In this document: piece after piece, positions 7,707 through 15,490 of the stretch | How the letters are laid out: each line of letters starts with the position of its first letter | Numbering within the stretch: the stretch's first letter is position 1 | Origin: Herbaspirillum robiniae | GTDB lineage: Bacteria; Pseudomonadota; Gammaproteobacteria; Burkholderiales; Burkholderiaceae_D | Reading direction: 5' to 3' | Length of the DNA stretch: 64,000 bases | NCBI RefSeq assembly: GCF_002213415.1 | Contig: NZ_NJGU01000001.1 | Location: 620,001 to 684,000, forward strand | The notes under the pieces: generated by a model | Seen by the model: only the letters and a program-made list of their open reading frames with translations | Told to the model about the DNA's origin: nothing | The model's database searches: none | Made by a program: the position numbers and the translations under genes

Positions 7707-9959
7707 TCATTGCCGCTTGGCCTCGATGACGCCCTTCACTTCACGGATCACCGTCAGTGCCTTCTGCAATTGCTCGGTCGAGCCGATCTCCGCTGTGAAT
7801 GCCATACGCGCATGCCCCTTGCTGCTTTGCGTGCTCACGCCGATCACGTTGATCTTGTCGCGCAGGAAGATATCGGAGATATCGCGCAGCAGCCCCTGCC
7901 GATCGCTGGCCAGCACGAAGATGTCGACCGGATAGACCGTATCCCTGGCCGGCGCGCCCCAGGTCGTCTGGATCACCCGCTCGGGCGCCTGCGAGCTCAT
8001 CTCGGAAAAGTTCTTGCAATTGACCCGGTGGATGGAGACGCCCTTGCCGCGCGTGACGAAGCCCGCAATCGGATCCGGCGGCGCCGGCTTGCAGCAGCGC
8101 GCCAGCTGCGTCAGCAGGCCGTCGGTGCCGACCACCAGCACGCCCGACTTGGCGCCTTGCACGATGCTGGACGCACGGCTCTTGCGCGTGATCAGCGCCT
8201 CGTCGTCGATCTCGGGCTTCTTTTCTTCGCCTTCGTGCAGCGCCTGCTCCACATGGCGCAGGCTGAACTCGTCCTTGGCCAGCGACAGACAGAGATCGTC
8301 GACCTTGGCGAAGCCCAGCTTTTGCGCCAGCTCTTCCAGGTTGACGGCGGTCTTGCCCTCGCGCTGCAGCGTTTTTTCCAGCAGGCCGCGCCCCACCGAC
8401 AGCGTTTCCTGCTGCTCGATGGCGTTGAACCACGCGCGCACCTTGGAGCGCGTACGCGAACTGGCGGTATAGCCGGCGCCGAGCCAGTCGCGCGACGGGC
8501 CTACGCCGGGGCCGCTCTTGGCGGTGATGATCTCGACCGTCTGCCCGTTCTTGAGCACGGTGTTCAACGGCACCATGACGCCATCCACGCGCGCGCCGCG
8601 GCAACGGTGGCCGACATCGCTGTGCAGGTGGTAGGCGAAATCGATGGGCGTGGAACCGCTGGGCAGCTCGATCACGCGCGCCTGCGGCGTCAATACATAG
8701 ATGCGCTCGTCCAGCGTGGCCGACTTGAGCTTCTCCACCCAGTCGCGGCGCACCTCTTCCTGGTCCACCACGGCGTCGGTGACTTCGTTCTTCCAGGCCA
8801 GCAGCTGGCGCAGCCAGGCAATCTTCTCGTCGTACTTCTGCGCCGAGAAATTGGAGCCGCCGCTTTCCTTGTAACGCCAGTGCGCCGCCACGCCGTACTC
8901 GGCGAAGTGATGCATCTCGTGCGTGCGGATCTGCACTTCCAGCGCGCGGCCGTCTTCGGCCAGCACCACGGTGTGCAGCGACTGGTAGCCGTTCTGCTTG
9001 GGGCGGGATATATAGTCGTCGAACTCTTCGGGTATCGGCGTCCAGATGTTGTGCACGATGCCCAGCACCGTGTAGCAGGTCTTGACGTCGTCGACGATCA
9101 CGCGAAACGCGCGCACGTCGTACAGCTCGGAAAAGTCGATGGACTTGCCGCGCATCTTGTTCCAGATGCTGTAGATGTGCTTGGGCCGGCCGCTGACCTC
9201 GGCCTTGATGTCCTGCGCCGCCATCTCGGAACGCAGGCGCGTGATCGCGTTGGCGACGAAGGCTTCGCGCTCCAGGCGCTTTTCTTCGAGCATCTTGGCG
9301 ATGCGCTTGTAGGTCGCCGGCTCCAGGAAGCGGAACGACAGATCCTCCAGCTCCCATTTGAGCTGCCAGATGCCCAGCCGGTTGGCCAGCGGCGCGTACA
9401 GCTCGAAGGTCTCGCGCGCGTATTGCGCGCTGGCTTCGTTCTCTTGCTTGGTCTCGGCGAAGTAGCGCAGCGTGGCCACGCGCGAAGACAGGCGCACCAG
9501 CACCGCGCGCATGTCGGTGGCCATGGCCAGCAGCATCTTGCGCAGGGTCTCGACCTGGGCAGCGGCTTGCTGGGCGGCGTTCTTGCCGCGCAGGACTTCC
9601 TGCTGCGGCGCCTGAAAACTCAGGCTGTGAAAACGCATCAGCTGGCGCACGTTGCTGACCAGGTCGGCGATTTCCTTGCCGAAGCGCTCCTCGAGCTGTT
9701 CTTCCAGCCCGGGATGCAGCATCTGCGCCTCGAACACCAGCCCGGCGATGCGGGTGGCGGCGTCGACGTTGAGCGCGGTCAGCACCGACGCCACCGAGAA
9801 CACGAACTGCAGCGCGTTCTGGCCGGACTGGATCTGCTTGTCCGCATACAGCGGCTCGAGCTCGGCCAGCGCCTTCTCCACGCGAGCGACGTCATCCGGC
9901 CCCAGGCCGGCCGTGATCGCGGCCAGGCCTTCGCCCTGGATGCTGGCTACCGAAACCAT
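7707..9959 (-). CDS. relA: GTP pyrophosphokinase RelA (ppGpp synthetase I)
   Basis: A ribosome-associated enzyme making (p)ppGpp from GTP/GDP and ATP in amino-acid starvation. The 750 residues show a pseudo-hydrolase domain in which the HD residues are absent (GLVFEAQMLHPGLEEQLEE), a synthetase domain with the EFDD form of the EXDD motif typical of monofunctional RelA, then EVQIRTHEMHHFAEYG, a TGS domain (ERIYVLTPQARVIELPSG), a Cys-Cys zinc-finger region (ARCCKPAPPDPIAGF) and a C-terminal ACT domain. The bifunctional SpoT paralogue must lie elsewhere. It is the last gene of a likely hydrolase-ridA-relA transcript, four bases after ridA. Confidence 0.97.
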   Translation of the reverse strand: MVSVASIQGEGLAAITAGLGPDDVARVEKALAELEPLYADKQIQSGQNALQFVFSVASVLTALNVDAATRIAGLVFEAQMLHPGLEEQLEERFGKEIADLVSNVRQLMRFHSLSFQAPQQEVLRGKNAAQQAAAQVETLRKMLLAMATDMRAVLVRLSSRVATLRYFAETKQENEASAQYARETFELYAPLANRLGIWQLKWELEDLSFRFLEPATYKRIAKMLEEKRLEREAFVANAITRLRSEMAAQDIKAEVSGRPKHIYSIWNKMRGKSIDFSELYDVRAFRVIVDDVKTCYTVLGIVHNIWTPIPEEFDDYISRPKQNGYQSLHTVVLAEDGRALEVQIRTHEMHHFAEYGVAAHWRYKESGGSNFSAQKYDEKIAWLRQLLAWKNEVTDAVVDQEEVRRDWVEKLKSATLDERIYVLTPQARVIELPSGSTPIDFAYHLHSDVGHRCRGARVDGVMVPLNTVLKNGQTVEIITAKSGPGVGPSRDWLGAGYTASSRTRSKVRAWFNAIEQQETLSVGRGLLEKTLQREGKTAVNLEELAQKLGFAKVDDLCLSLAKDEFSLRHVEQALHEGEEKKPEIDDEALITRKSRASSIVQGAKSGVLVVGTDGLLTQLARCCKPAPPDPIAGFVTRGKGVSIHRVNCKNFSEMSSQAPERVIQTTWGAPARDTVYPVDIFVLASDRQGLLRDISDIFLRDKINVIGVSTQSSKGHARMAFTAEIGSTEQLQKALTVIREVKGVIEAKRQ

Positions 9960-9963
9960 GCGC

Positions 9964-10314
9964 TTACTTCTGGGCGGCCACGATGATGATTTCCACCAGC
10001 AGCTCGGGACGGGCCAGCTTGGATTCGACGGTGGCGCGCGGCGGCGCGTTGCCGGCGGCGACCCACTCGTCCCACACCGCGTTCATGCCGGCGAAGTCCT
10101 TCACGTCGGACAGGAAGATCTGGCACGACAGGATCTTGCTCTTGTCGCTGCCGGCCTCGGCCAGCAGGCGGTCGATGTGGCCCAGCACCTCGCGGGTCTG
10201 GCCTTCGATGTTCTGGGTGGTGTCTTCGGCGATCTGGCCGGCGAGATAGACGGTGCCGTTATGGATGGCCACTTCGGAGAGGCGCTTGCCGACGTGCAGG
10301 CGTTGTACGGTCAT
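9964..10314 (-). CDS. RidA/YjgF-family enamine/imine deaminase
   Basis: The RidA family hydrolyses reactive 2-aminoacrylate-type enamines to keto acids and ammonia. The 116 residues contain the family Arg in PPRATVESKLARPELLVEI and the terminal Glu in LVEI, both active-site positions, and the early VYLAGQI strand. This is a YjgH/YabJ-like subgroup rather than the shortest RidA form. An AAAGGA site precedes the ATG. It lies four bases before relA, which makes co-expression likely. Confidence 0.9.
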   Translation of the reverse strand: MTVQRLHVGKRLSEVAIHNGTVYLAGQIAEDTTQNIEGQTREVLGHIDRLLAEAGSDKSKILSCQIFLSDVKDFAGMNAVWDEWVAAGNAPPRATVESKLARPELLVEIIIVAAQK

Positions 10315-10381
10315 GTTGTTTCCTTTATTCGTTGTTGCCAGCGCGCTGGCGGGTCAATGTTCAAAGCCGCGCAGGCGCGGC

Positions 10382-11248
10382 TCAGCCCAGCAGGAATTTC
10401 CTGGCGACCTCGATCTGGTCGGCGTGCATGAAGGTCGGCGCATGGCCGACGTCAGGCAGTTCCACCAGCTGGGCCTTGGGGCCGCGTTGCGTCATCTGCT
10501 GCGCCACTTCGGGCAGCAGCAGGTCTGATTGGGCTCCACGCACCACCAGCGTCGGGCAGGCGATGGCGTCATACGCCGCCCACAGCATCTGCTCCGCAGC
10601 GCTCGCCATCTCCGGCGTGGTCAGCTTGAACGGCACCGCCAGCGCCAGGTCGTAGTGGCGAACCCACTTGCCCTCGTCGTTCTGGCGCAGCACATCCTTG
10701 GCCAGCTTGTGCCACTCCTCGTCGCTGTGCTTGCCGAAGCTGGCGGAAATCGTACGGATATAAGTGGCGGCTTCGTCGAAGCTGTCGAAGCGCACGTCCT
10801 GGCCGATGTATTCACCGATGCGCGCCAGGGCCGAGCCGTTGATGGACGGGCCGATATCGTTGAGCACCAGCCGGCGGATGGGATTGTCGGGCAGCGAAGC
10901 CAGTCCCATGCCGATCAGCCCGCCCATCGAGGTGCCGAACCAGTCCACGATATCGGCATCCAGCCGCGCCAAGAGCGTCACCATGTCGCTGATGTATTGG
11001 GGCACGGTATAGAACTGGGGATTGCGCAGCCGTCCGGAGCGCCCGCGCCCGACCACGTCGGGGCAGACCACGCGATAGGTGTCGCAAAGCTCGCGCGCCA
11101 TGCGGTCGAAGTCGTCCGACACGCGCGTGACGCCATGCACGCACACCAGCACGTTGGGATTGCGCGCATCGCCCCACTCCTTGTAGGCCATCGTGTGCAG
11201 CCCGCCGGGCGAGATGCACTGCACCGTCTTCACTACAGCTTCAGTCAT
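10382..11248 (-). CDS. Alpha/beta-fold hydrolase
   Basis: A 288-residue hydrolase of the prolyl-aminopeptidase/haloalkane-dehalogenase-like group. HGVTRVSDDF forms the oxyanion region, GTSMGG holds the nucleophile Ser, and DVGHAPTF the catalytic His; the acid is probably the Asp in RGAQSDLLLP. No signal peptide. ATG 11248 with AAGGG upstream is preferred over an earlier in-frame start at 11281. Substrate unknown. It lies 67 bases upstream of ridA and relA in the same direction. Confidence 0.88.
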   Translation of the reverse strand: MTEAVVKTVQCISPGGLHTMAYKEWGDARNPNVLVCVHGVTRVSDDFDRMARELCDTYRVVCPDVVGRGRSGRLRNPQFYTVPQYISDMVTLLARLDADIVDWFGTSMGGLIGMGLASLPDNPIRRLVLNDIGPSINGSALARIGEYIGQDVRFDSFDEAATYIRTISASFGKHSDEEWHKLAKDVLRQNDEGKWVRHYDLALAVPFKLTTPEMASAAEQMLWAAYDAIACPTLVVRGAQSDLLLPEVAQQMTQRGPKAQLVELPDVGHAPTFMHADQIEVARKFLLG

Positions 11249-11430
11249 GGTCGCGGCCCTTCTGGTGGATGAAGTCGACATTTTACTATTTCACCATGAC
11301 TTGCCGAAATGGAATCCTGCAGATGCGCCAGGCACGGCCATGCAATCGCAGGAATCGGCTCACGAAGAGGAAAGCAGGGAAAGGAAAAAACGGACTGCCC
11401 GGGAGCGGGCCGCAGCGAACTGCCTGATGA

Positions 11431-11523
11431 TGGTGCCTGAGACCGGAATCGAACCGGTACGCCCCCTCGCGGGTAAGCGGCGGATTTTAAGTCCGCTGTG
11501 TCTACCAATTTCACCACTCAGGC
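11431..11523 (-). tRNA. tRNA-Leu (anticodon TAA)
   Basis: A class II tRNA of 93 bases with CCA. The acceptor stem is GCCTGAG/CTCAGGC, the anticodon arm GCGGA-CTTAAAA-TCCGC, the T arm ACCGG-TTCGATT-CCGGT. The variable region is about 21 bases, longer than the roughly 15 of the E. coli isoacceptor, with a CCC-GCGA-GGG hairpin at its tip. Confidence 0.95.
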
Positions 11524-11609
11524 GTGTGGAAACGGCGGTCGGCCGCCGAAAAAGGTTCGCATTATAACAGCGACTTTATGCAGTTCCAGGGATTGTTTTT
11601 TTTCGGCCT

Positions 11610-11648
11610 GCAAATAAAAACGGCGCGTACCGATGCACGCGCCGCGTT
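11610..11648 (-). terminator. Intrinsic terminator
   Basis: CGGCGCGT and ACGCGCCG pair perfectly (11621-11644). On the minus strand the stem is followed by TTTTTATTT, so it ends the 73-residue gene that stops at 11666. Confidence 0.85.
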
Positions 11649-11665
11649 GTCCTGACCAGGAAGAA

Positions 11666-11887
11666 TCAGCGCTTGAGCAATTCCAGCGCGTCTTCAGCCA
11701 CGCTGCGCAGATTGGTGATGGTGGCGTTGAGGTCGGCCAGCTCGGCAGCGGTGGGCGGCTGGTCCATGCCGTTCTTGACGAGCGAGGCCTTGATGATGGT
11801 GGCCGCCATTTGCCAGGCCGCCTTGTTGTGTGCGTCGACCAGTTCCTTCTGGATCCGCTCCAATTCCGCTTTCTGAGTTTTATCCAT
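11666..11887 (-). CDS. Hypothetical 73-residue protein
   Basis: A small, mostly helical soluble protein starting MDKTQKAELERIQKELVDAHNK and ending in SVAEDALELLKR, without signal peptide or known motif. The heptad-like spacing of Leu and Ile suggests coiled-coil or helical-bundle packing. The ATG at 11887 has only a weak purine site; a TTG at 11902 would add five residues. A proper terminator follows. Function unknown. Confidence 0.7.
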   Translation of the reverse strand: MDKTQKAELERIQKELVDAHNKAAWQMAATIIKASLVKNGMDQPPTAAELADLNATITNLRSVAEDALELLKR

Positions 11888-11902
11888 TGCTATCTTTAAC
11901 AA

Positions 11903-12097
11903 GGCAGTTGTCCGAATCCACGTGCTCCTGCGGATTCACGATAGTCCTGATGAAAGACGATACCACCAAATCATTAAATGTTGCTTACAAGGCGATGATT
12001 TCGCAAGCATTTTTACGCTTGCAACGACGCTCCTGACAATTGCCTAAAAAATTCCCGCCGAATGGTAATCAATGCATCGACGTCGTCATCCGTCCAT
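11903..12097. other. Intergenic region downstream of the nitronate monooxygenase gene
   Basis: Minus-strand bases after the monooxygenase stop stay open for 28 codons in another frame (down to a TAA at 12013) but have no start or ribosome site. I see no gene. The promoter of the 73-residue gene should lie here. Confidence 0.4.
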
Positions 12098-13156
12098 TCA
12101 GCGCGTCGCAAACCCCGCCACCAGGTCACGCGTGAGCTCGGCGGCAGGGATCTCCTTGCAGCCGTCGGGATTCTGCCCCGCCCACATGGTCGTGAAATCA
12201 TCGCGCCCTTGCGCTTCGGCCTTGGCGCGCAACGGCGCGATGCCGCCGGTGGCCAGCGGAAACTCGGGCGCCACCGCGTTGATCGGCCCGAGATCATGCA
12301 TGACGCGATTGATGATGCCGCGCGCAGGACGCCCGGTCAGCAGGTTGGTCAGCACGGTATGCCGCGCGCGTTCGCTCTTGAGCGCCGCGCGGTGCAGCGC
12401 GCTGGTGGTCGCCTCCGGGCACAGCATGTAAGCGGTGCCGACCTGCACCCCGGCCGCCCCCAGCGCCATCGCCGCCGCCACGCCGTTGGCATCCACGATG
12501 CCGCCGGCGGCGATCACCGGCACCTTGACCGCGCGCGCGATCTGCGGCACCAGGCTGAAGGTGCCGATCTGCGTGGTGAGGTCATCGGAGAGGAAGATGC
12601 CGCGATGGCCGCCGGCTTCCGCACCCTGCGCGATGATGGCGTCCACGCCGCGCTCGGCCAGCCATTGCGCCTCCGCCACCGTGGTGGCCGAGGCGATGAT
12701 GCGCGAACCCCAGCCGCGCACGCGCTGCATCAGCTCGGGCGCGGGCAGGCCGAAGTGGAAGCTGACCACCTTGGGCCTGAACTCATCCAGCAGATCGGCC
12801 ACCGCCGCGCTGAACGGCTGCCGGCCCGGCCCCGCCGCAATCGACGACGGATCGATGCCGAACTCTTCGTAGTACGGTGAAAGCGCCTCGCGCCACGCCG
12901 CCTCGCGCTCTGCGTCCGGCTCGGGATTGGTGTGGGCGAAGAAGTTGACGTTGTAGGGCTTGGCGGTCGCGGCCCGCAGTTTGAGCAACTCTTCCTTCAG
13001 CGCCGCGGGCGCCAGCATGGCGCAGGGCAAAGAACCCAGCGCGCCGAAGTTGGAGACCGCCGCCGCCAGCTCATGCAGCTGCACGCCGGCCAGCGGCGCC
13101 TGGATCAGGGGATAGTCGATACCGAAGAGTGTCTGCAGTGAAGTCATGTTGTTCAT
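12098..13156 (-). CDS. Nitronate monooxygenase (class I, NMO/2-nitropropane dioxygenase family)
   Basis: An FMN-dependent TIM-barrel enzyme that oxidises alkyl nitronates such as propionate-3-nitronate. The 352 residues include the N-terminal PLIQAPLAGV, the catalytic-His motif QGAEAGGHRG, and the FMN phosphate sites PVIAAGGIVDANGV and ALGAAGVQVGTAY. Two adjacent starts (MNNMTSLQ or MTSLQ) are possible; AGGACGAG precedes the first. It is a single gene with no obvious partner. Confidence 0.92.
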   Translation of the reverse strand: MNNMTSLQTLFGIDYPLIQAPLAGVQLHELAAAVSNFGALGSLPCAMLAPAALKEELLKLRAATAKPYNVNFFAHTNPEPDAEREAAWREALSPYYEEFGIDPSSIAAGPGRQPFSAAVADLLDEFRPKVVSFHFGLPAPELMQRVRGWGSRIIASATTVAEAQWLAERGVDAIIAQGAEAGGHRGIFLSDDLTTQIGTFSLVPQIARAVKVPVIAAGGIVDANGVAAAMALGAAGVQVGTAYMLCPEATTSALHRAALKSERARHTVLTNLLTGRPARGIINRVMHDLGPINAVAPEFPLATGGIAPLRAKAEAQGRDDFTTMWAGQNPDGCKEIPAAELTRDLVAGFATR

Positions 13157-13450
13157 GCCGCTCGTCCTGAAGTCCGCGCCGGTCAGCGCCGGGCTCGATC
13201 ATTTGCCCGCCTGGCTGCGCACCGGTATGCGTAATGGCCGCTAGGATAGCAGGCCTTGCCGCCGCCGACAGGCGCCGGCCGCGCGCAGGCGATCGTCCAG
13301 CGGCGAGATGCGGGCATATGCGCCATGTATCCGCACGGTTATCACCGGTTACGCACCCGTTACCGATATTTACCAACTCGGCGAACCCGGCCTGCGGCGA
13401 ATCCCTTACAATTCAGGGCCACCAGAATCCTGTCGCCGGAGATCCGTCGC

Positions 13451-14014
13451 ATGTCTCGCATGTACCGCCCGCGTTTTTCTATTTCATTGCCGCTCATTGC
13501 CGCGCTCTCGCTGGGCCTGGCAGCCTGCACCACCGGCAAGACCGCCTTCTACCACCAGGAAGAATTCAGCGACACCAGCGCCTTCTCGCGCAGCTTCCCC
13601 GGCACCGAAAAAGCGGTCTGCGAATCGGCACGCCGCGCCCTGCTGGGCCAGGGCTACATCATCAACAAGACCACCGAAAATTCGCTGGACGGCACCAAGA
13701 GCTTCCAGCCGGCCAGCGACAAGCACATGGAAATCGCCTTCCACGTCGTATGCGCATCGAACGGCAACGGCAAGAGCGCGACCATGTTCGTCAGCGCGAC
13801 CCAGGACGGTTACGCGCTCAAGAAAAGCAACAGCTCGGCCAGCCTGGGCGTGAGCGTGCTCGGTTCGGTGTCGATGCCCTTCGGCGCCAGCGACGACTCC
13901 ATGGTGCGCGTTTCCAGCGAGACCATCCGTTCTTCGGATTTCTATGACCGCTTCTTCGGCGCGGCCGAGCGTTACCTGCTGGTGGACGTCGACGACAGCG
14001 ACGACAGGAAATAA
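13451..14014 (+). CDS. DUF2242-type lipoprotein
   Basis: A 187-residue probable outer- or inner-membrane lipoprotein: a hydrophobic signal ending in the lipobox LGLAAC (Cys about residue 25), then a soluble beta-rich domain with FVSATQDGYALKKS. It resembles the DUF2242 proteins common in Burkholderiales; function unknown. ATG 13451 has GGAG nine bases upstream. It is a single-gene unit followed by a strong terminator. Confidence 0.8.
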   Translation: MSRMYRPRFSISLPLIAALSLGLAACTTGKTAFYHQEEFSDTSAFSRSFPGTEKAVCESARRALLGQGYIINKTTENSLDGTKSFQPASDKHMEIAFHVVCASNGNGKSATMFVSATQDGYALKKSNSSASLGVSVLGSVSMPFGASDDSMVRVSSETIRSSDFYDRFFGAAERYLLVDVDDSDDRK

Positions 14015-14035
14015 AAACAAACGGCGCGGGCAAAC

Positions 14036-14065
14036 AAAAAGGCGGTCATCTGACCGCCTTTTTTC
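14036..14065. terminator. Bidirectional intrinsic terminator
   Basis: GGCGGTCA and TGACCGCC pair with a two-base centre, flanked by A and T runs. It serves the plus-strand lipoprotein gene and the converging minus-strand repeat protein gene. Confidence 0.93.
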
Positions 14066-14090
14066 ATGGCTTATCGAAAGGAATTGCCGC

Positions 14091-14396
14091 TCAACGACGC
14101 CAGTAATGATGCGGCGGCGGAGGCGGACGGTGCCAATGGCGATGGCCGCGATAGTAGTCGCGCTCGACATACACCGGCGCCGGGTTGACGTAATAGACCG
14201 GCGCCGGGCGCACGTACACCGGAGGCGGCGGCGCATAGACCGGGGCGGGCTGGACATACACCGGCGCCGGAGCCATGTAAGCGCCGGGCACGCCGATGTT
14301 GACGCCGACCGAGACATGCCCGGCCATGGCCGGGGCGGCAAGCAGGCCGGCGACGACGGCAAACATGCCGGCAATGATGGGGATCGACTTTTTCAC
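14091..14396 (-). CDS. Secreted PAPVY-repeat protein
   Basis: A 101-residue exported protein. The signal peptide (VKKSIPIIAGMFAVVAGLLA) ends at APAMA, then GHVSVGVNIGVPG leads into a low-complexity section in which PAPVYV or a close variant recurs five times, and the C terminus is Tyr/His/Arg/Pro-rich (HHYWRR). GTG at 14396 is chosen because GAGGAG sits five bases before it. Similar short Pro/Tyr-rich envelope proteins are common in Burkholderiales and lack a known function. Confidence 0.82.
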   Translation of the reverse strand: MKKSIPIIAGMFAVVAGLLAAPAMAGHVSVGVNIGVPGAYMAPAPVYVQPAPVYAPPPPVYVRPAPVYYVNPAPVYVERDYYRGHRHWHRPPPPPHHYWRR

Positions 14397-14598
14397 GATA
14401 GCTCCTCGTTGTTCTGGAATACGTATCGTGAATATAGGCCCGCACTCGATGTGCATCTAGAGCAAAGGCGTAATGTTTGTAAGCAAATGCTTCACAAGCA
14501 TCAAGAAAATTTACCTGGATCAATGCTGCGCCGACGCGAGGGCGGCATTGCGCCGCCCTCTGCCGATTATGTCGACGACAATCCGCGATGGCCGGGCA
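14397..14598. other. Intergenic region
   Basis: About 200 bases between the ribH stop and the PAPVY-repeat gene start. I see no gene and no clear terminator for ribH. Confidence 0.4.
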
Positions 14599-15117
14599 TC
14601 AGGCCGCGTTCAACGCAGGTTGCGCGGCGGCATCCGCCCTCACCTGCGCCAGCTTGGCCACCGTCGTGGCGCACGCGTGCGCGGCCTCCCGGCCCTTGAC
14701 CAGGAAATGCTCATGGAAGAAGGACTGGTGCTCGCCATGCGAATGGAAATGATGCGGGGTCAGCACGGCCGAGAATACCGGCACCTCGGTCTCCAGCTGG
14801 ACCTGCATCAGCCCCGAGATCACCGCCTGCGCGACGAAATCGTGGCGATAGATGCCGCCGTCGACCACCAGGCCACTGGCGACGATGCCGGCGTACTTGC
14901 CGGTGCTGGCCAGCACCTTGGCGTGCAGCGGGATTTCATAGGCGCCGGGCAGCTCGAAGAAATCGATACTGCCGGCCGGCCAGCCCAGCTTGGCCATTTC
15001 TTCCGTGAAGGCGATACGGCACTGGTCGACGATCTCCTTGTGCCAGCTGGCCTGGACGAAGGCGATGCGCTTGCCGTGATGAGCGGGATTGACTGCGGAA
15101 AGATGCGATTGAGACAT
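14599..15117 (-). CDS. ribH: 6,7-dimethyl-8-ribityllumazine synthase, RibH2-like
   Basis: Lumazine synthase condenses 5-amino-6-ribitylaminouracil with 3,4-dihydroxybutanone phosphate, the penultimate step of riboflavin synthesis. The 172 residues include FVQASWHKEIVDQC, the FELPGAYEIPL substrate loop, ASGLVVDGGIYRHDFVA and TPHHFHSHGEHQSFFHEHF. This sequence is closer to the type II (Brucella/Mesorhizobium RibH2) form than to the usual icosahedral enzyme. It is not in a rib operon, and an FMN riboswitch lies just upstream. ATG 15117 with AGGAG is chosen; a longer start at 15222 would lie inside the riboswitch. Confidence 0.92.
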   Translation of the reverse strand: MSQSHLSAVNPAHHGKRIAFVQASWHKEIVDQCRIAFTEEMAKLGWPAGSIDFFELPGAYEIPLHAKVLASTGKYAGIVASGLVVDGGIYRHDFVAQAVISGLMQVQLETEVPVFSAVLTPHHFHSHGEHQSFFHEHFLVKGREAAHACATTVAKLAQVRADAAAQPALNAA

Positions 15118-15129
15118 GTGTTCAGGACT

Positions 15130-15151
15130 CCTGTTCGATGAATTAAACAGG
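15130..15151 (-). promoter_or_regulatory. Hairpin sequestering the ribH ribosome site
   Basis: On the mRNA CCUGUU pairs with AACAGG, and AACAGG runs straight into the AGGAG ribosome site. A second perfect stem (CGCGCAA/TTGCGCG, 15173-15196) with no U-run lies between it and the riboswitch. Together they look like a translational expression platform. Confidence 0.5.
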
Positions 15152-15210
15152 GCGTGGGAATGCACGGCCGCTCGCGCAATGGCAAAGCCTTGCGCGGTGT
15201 CGGACATCCC

Positions 15211-15374
15211 GTTCTCTTTCATCCGGACTATGACCGTCGGCCCCGGGATCTCACCAGGTCTGCTGACCCCGGCCGCCGAAACATCGATGGCCGGGCGCTC
15301 GCGGGCTACGCGATGACGCCGGGTGGCGCCGCACGATTACCGCCGGTGGGGAGTTGCACCCCGCCCCGAGAACT
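15211..15374 (-). ncRNA. FMN riboswitch (RFN element)
   Basis: On the minus strand the conserved RFN blocks occur in order: TTCTCGGGGCGGGGTGCAA, TCCCCACCGGCGGTAAT, AGCCCGCGAGCGCC, GGTCAGCAGACCTGGTGAGA, GGGGCCGACGGTCATAGTCC and GGATGAAAGAGAAC. The element senses flavin mononucleotide and lies 94 bases upstream of ribH. Confidence 0.97.
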
Positions 15375-15490
15375 TGTTGCCGTGCGTCGGACTTGGCGTC
15401 CTTCGCTACGGCAGGCGGGACTGTAACATGGCTGAAAAAATGCTGCAGGGCGCAAGGCAATCGGCCAACGCCCCGGCGACCGCGGCAAGC

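Noticed and set aside
7710..9986. Long plus-strand open frame opposite relA (758 codons)
   Set aside because: Composition is that of a reverse-complement shadow of relA; no family motif.
12013..12097. Possible remnant gene after the nitronate monooxygenase (…EWTDDDVDALITIRREFF…)
   Set aside because: No start codon or ribosome site, and the monooxygenase already ends at its expected residue, so a frameshift is not needed. It is probably chance.
15118..15222. Upstream extension of ribH starting MKENG
   Set aside because: It begins inside the conserved 3' end of the FMN riboswitch and would translate the expression platform; ATG 15117 has a proper ribosome site.
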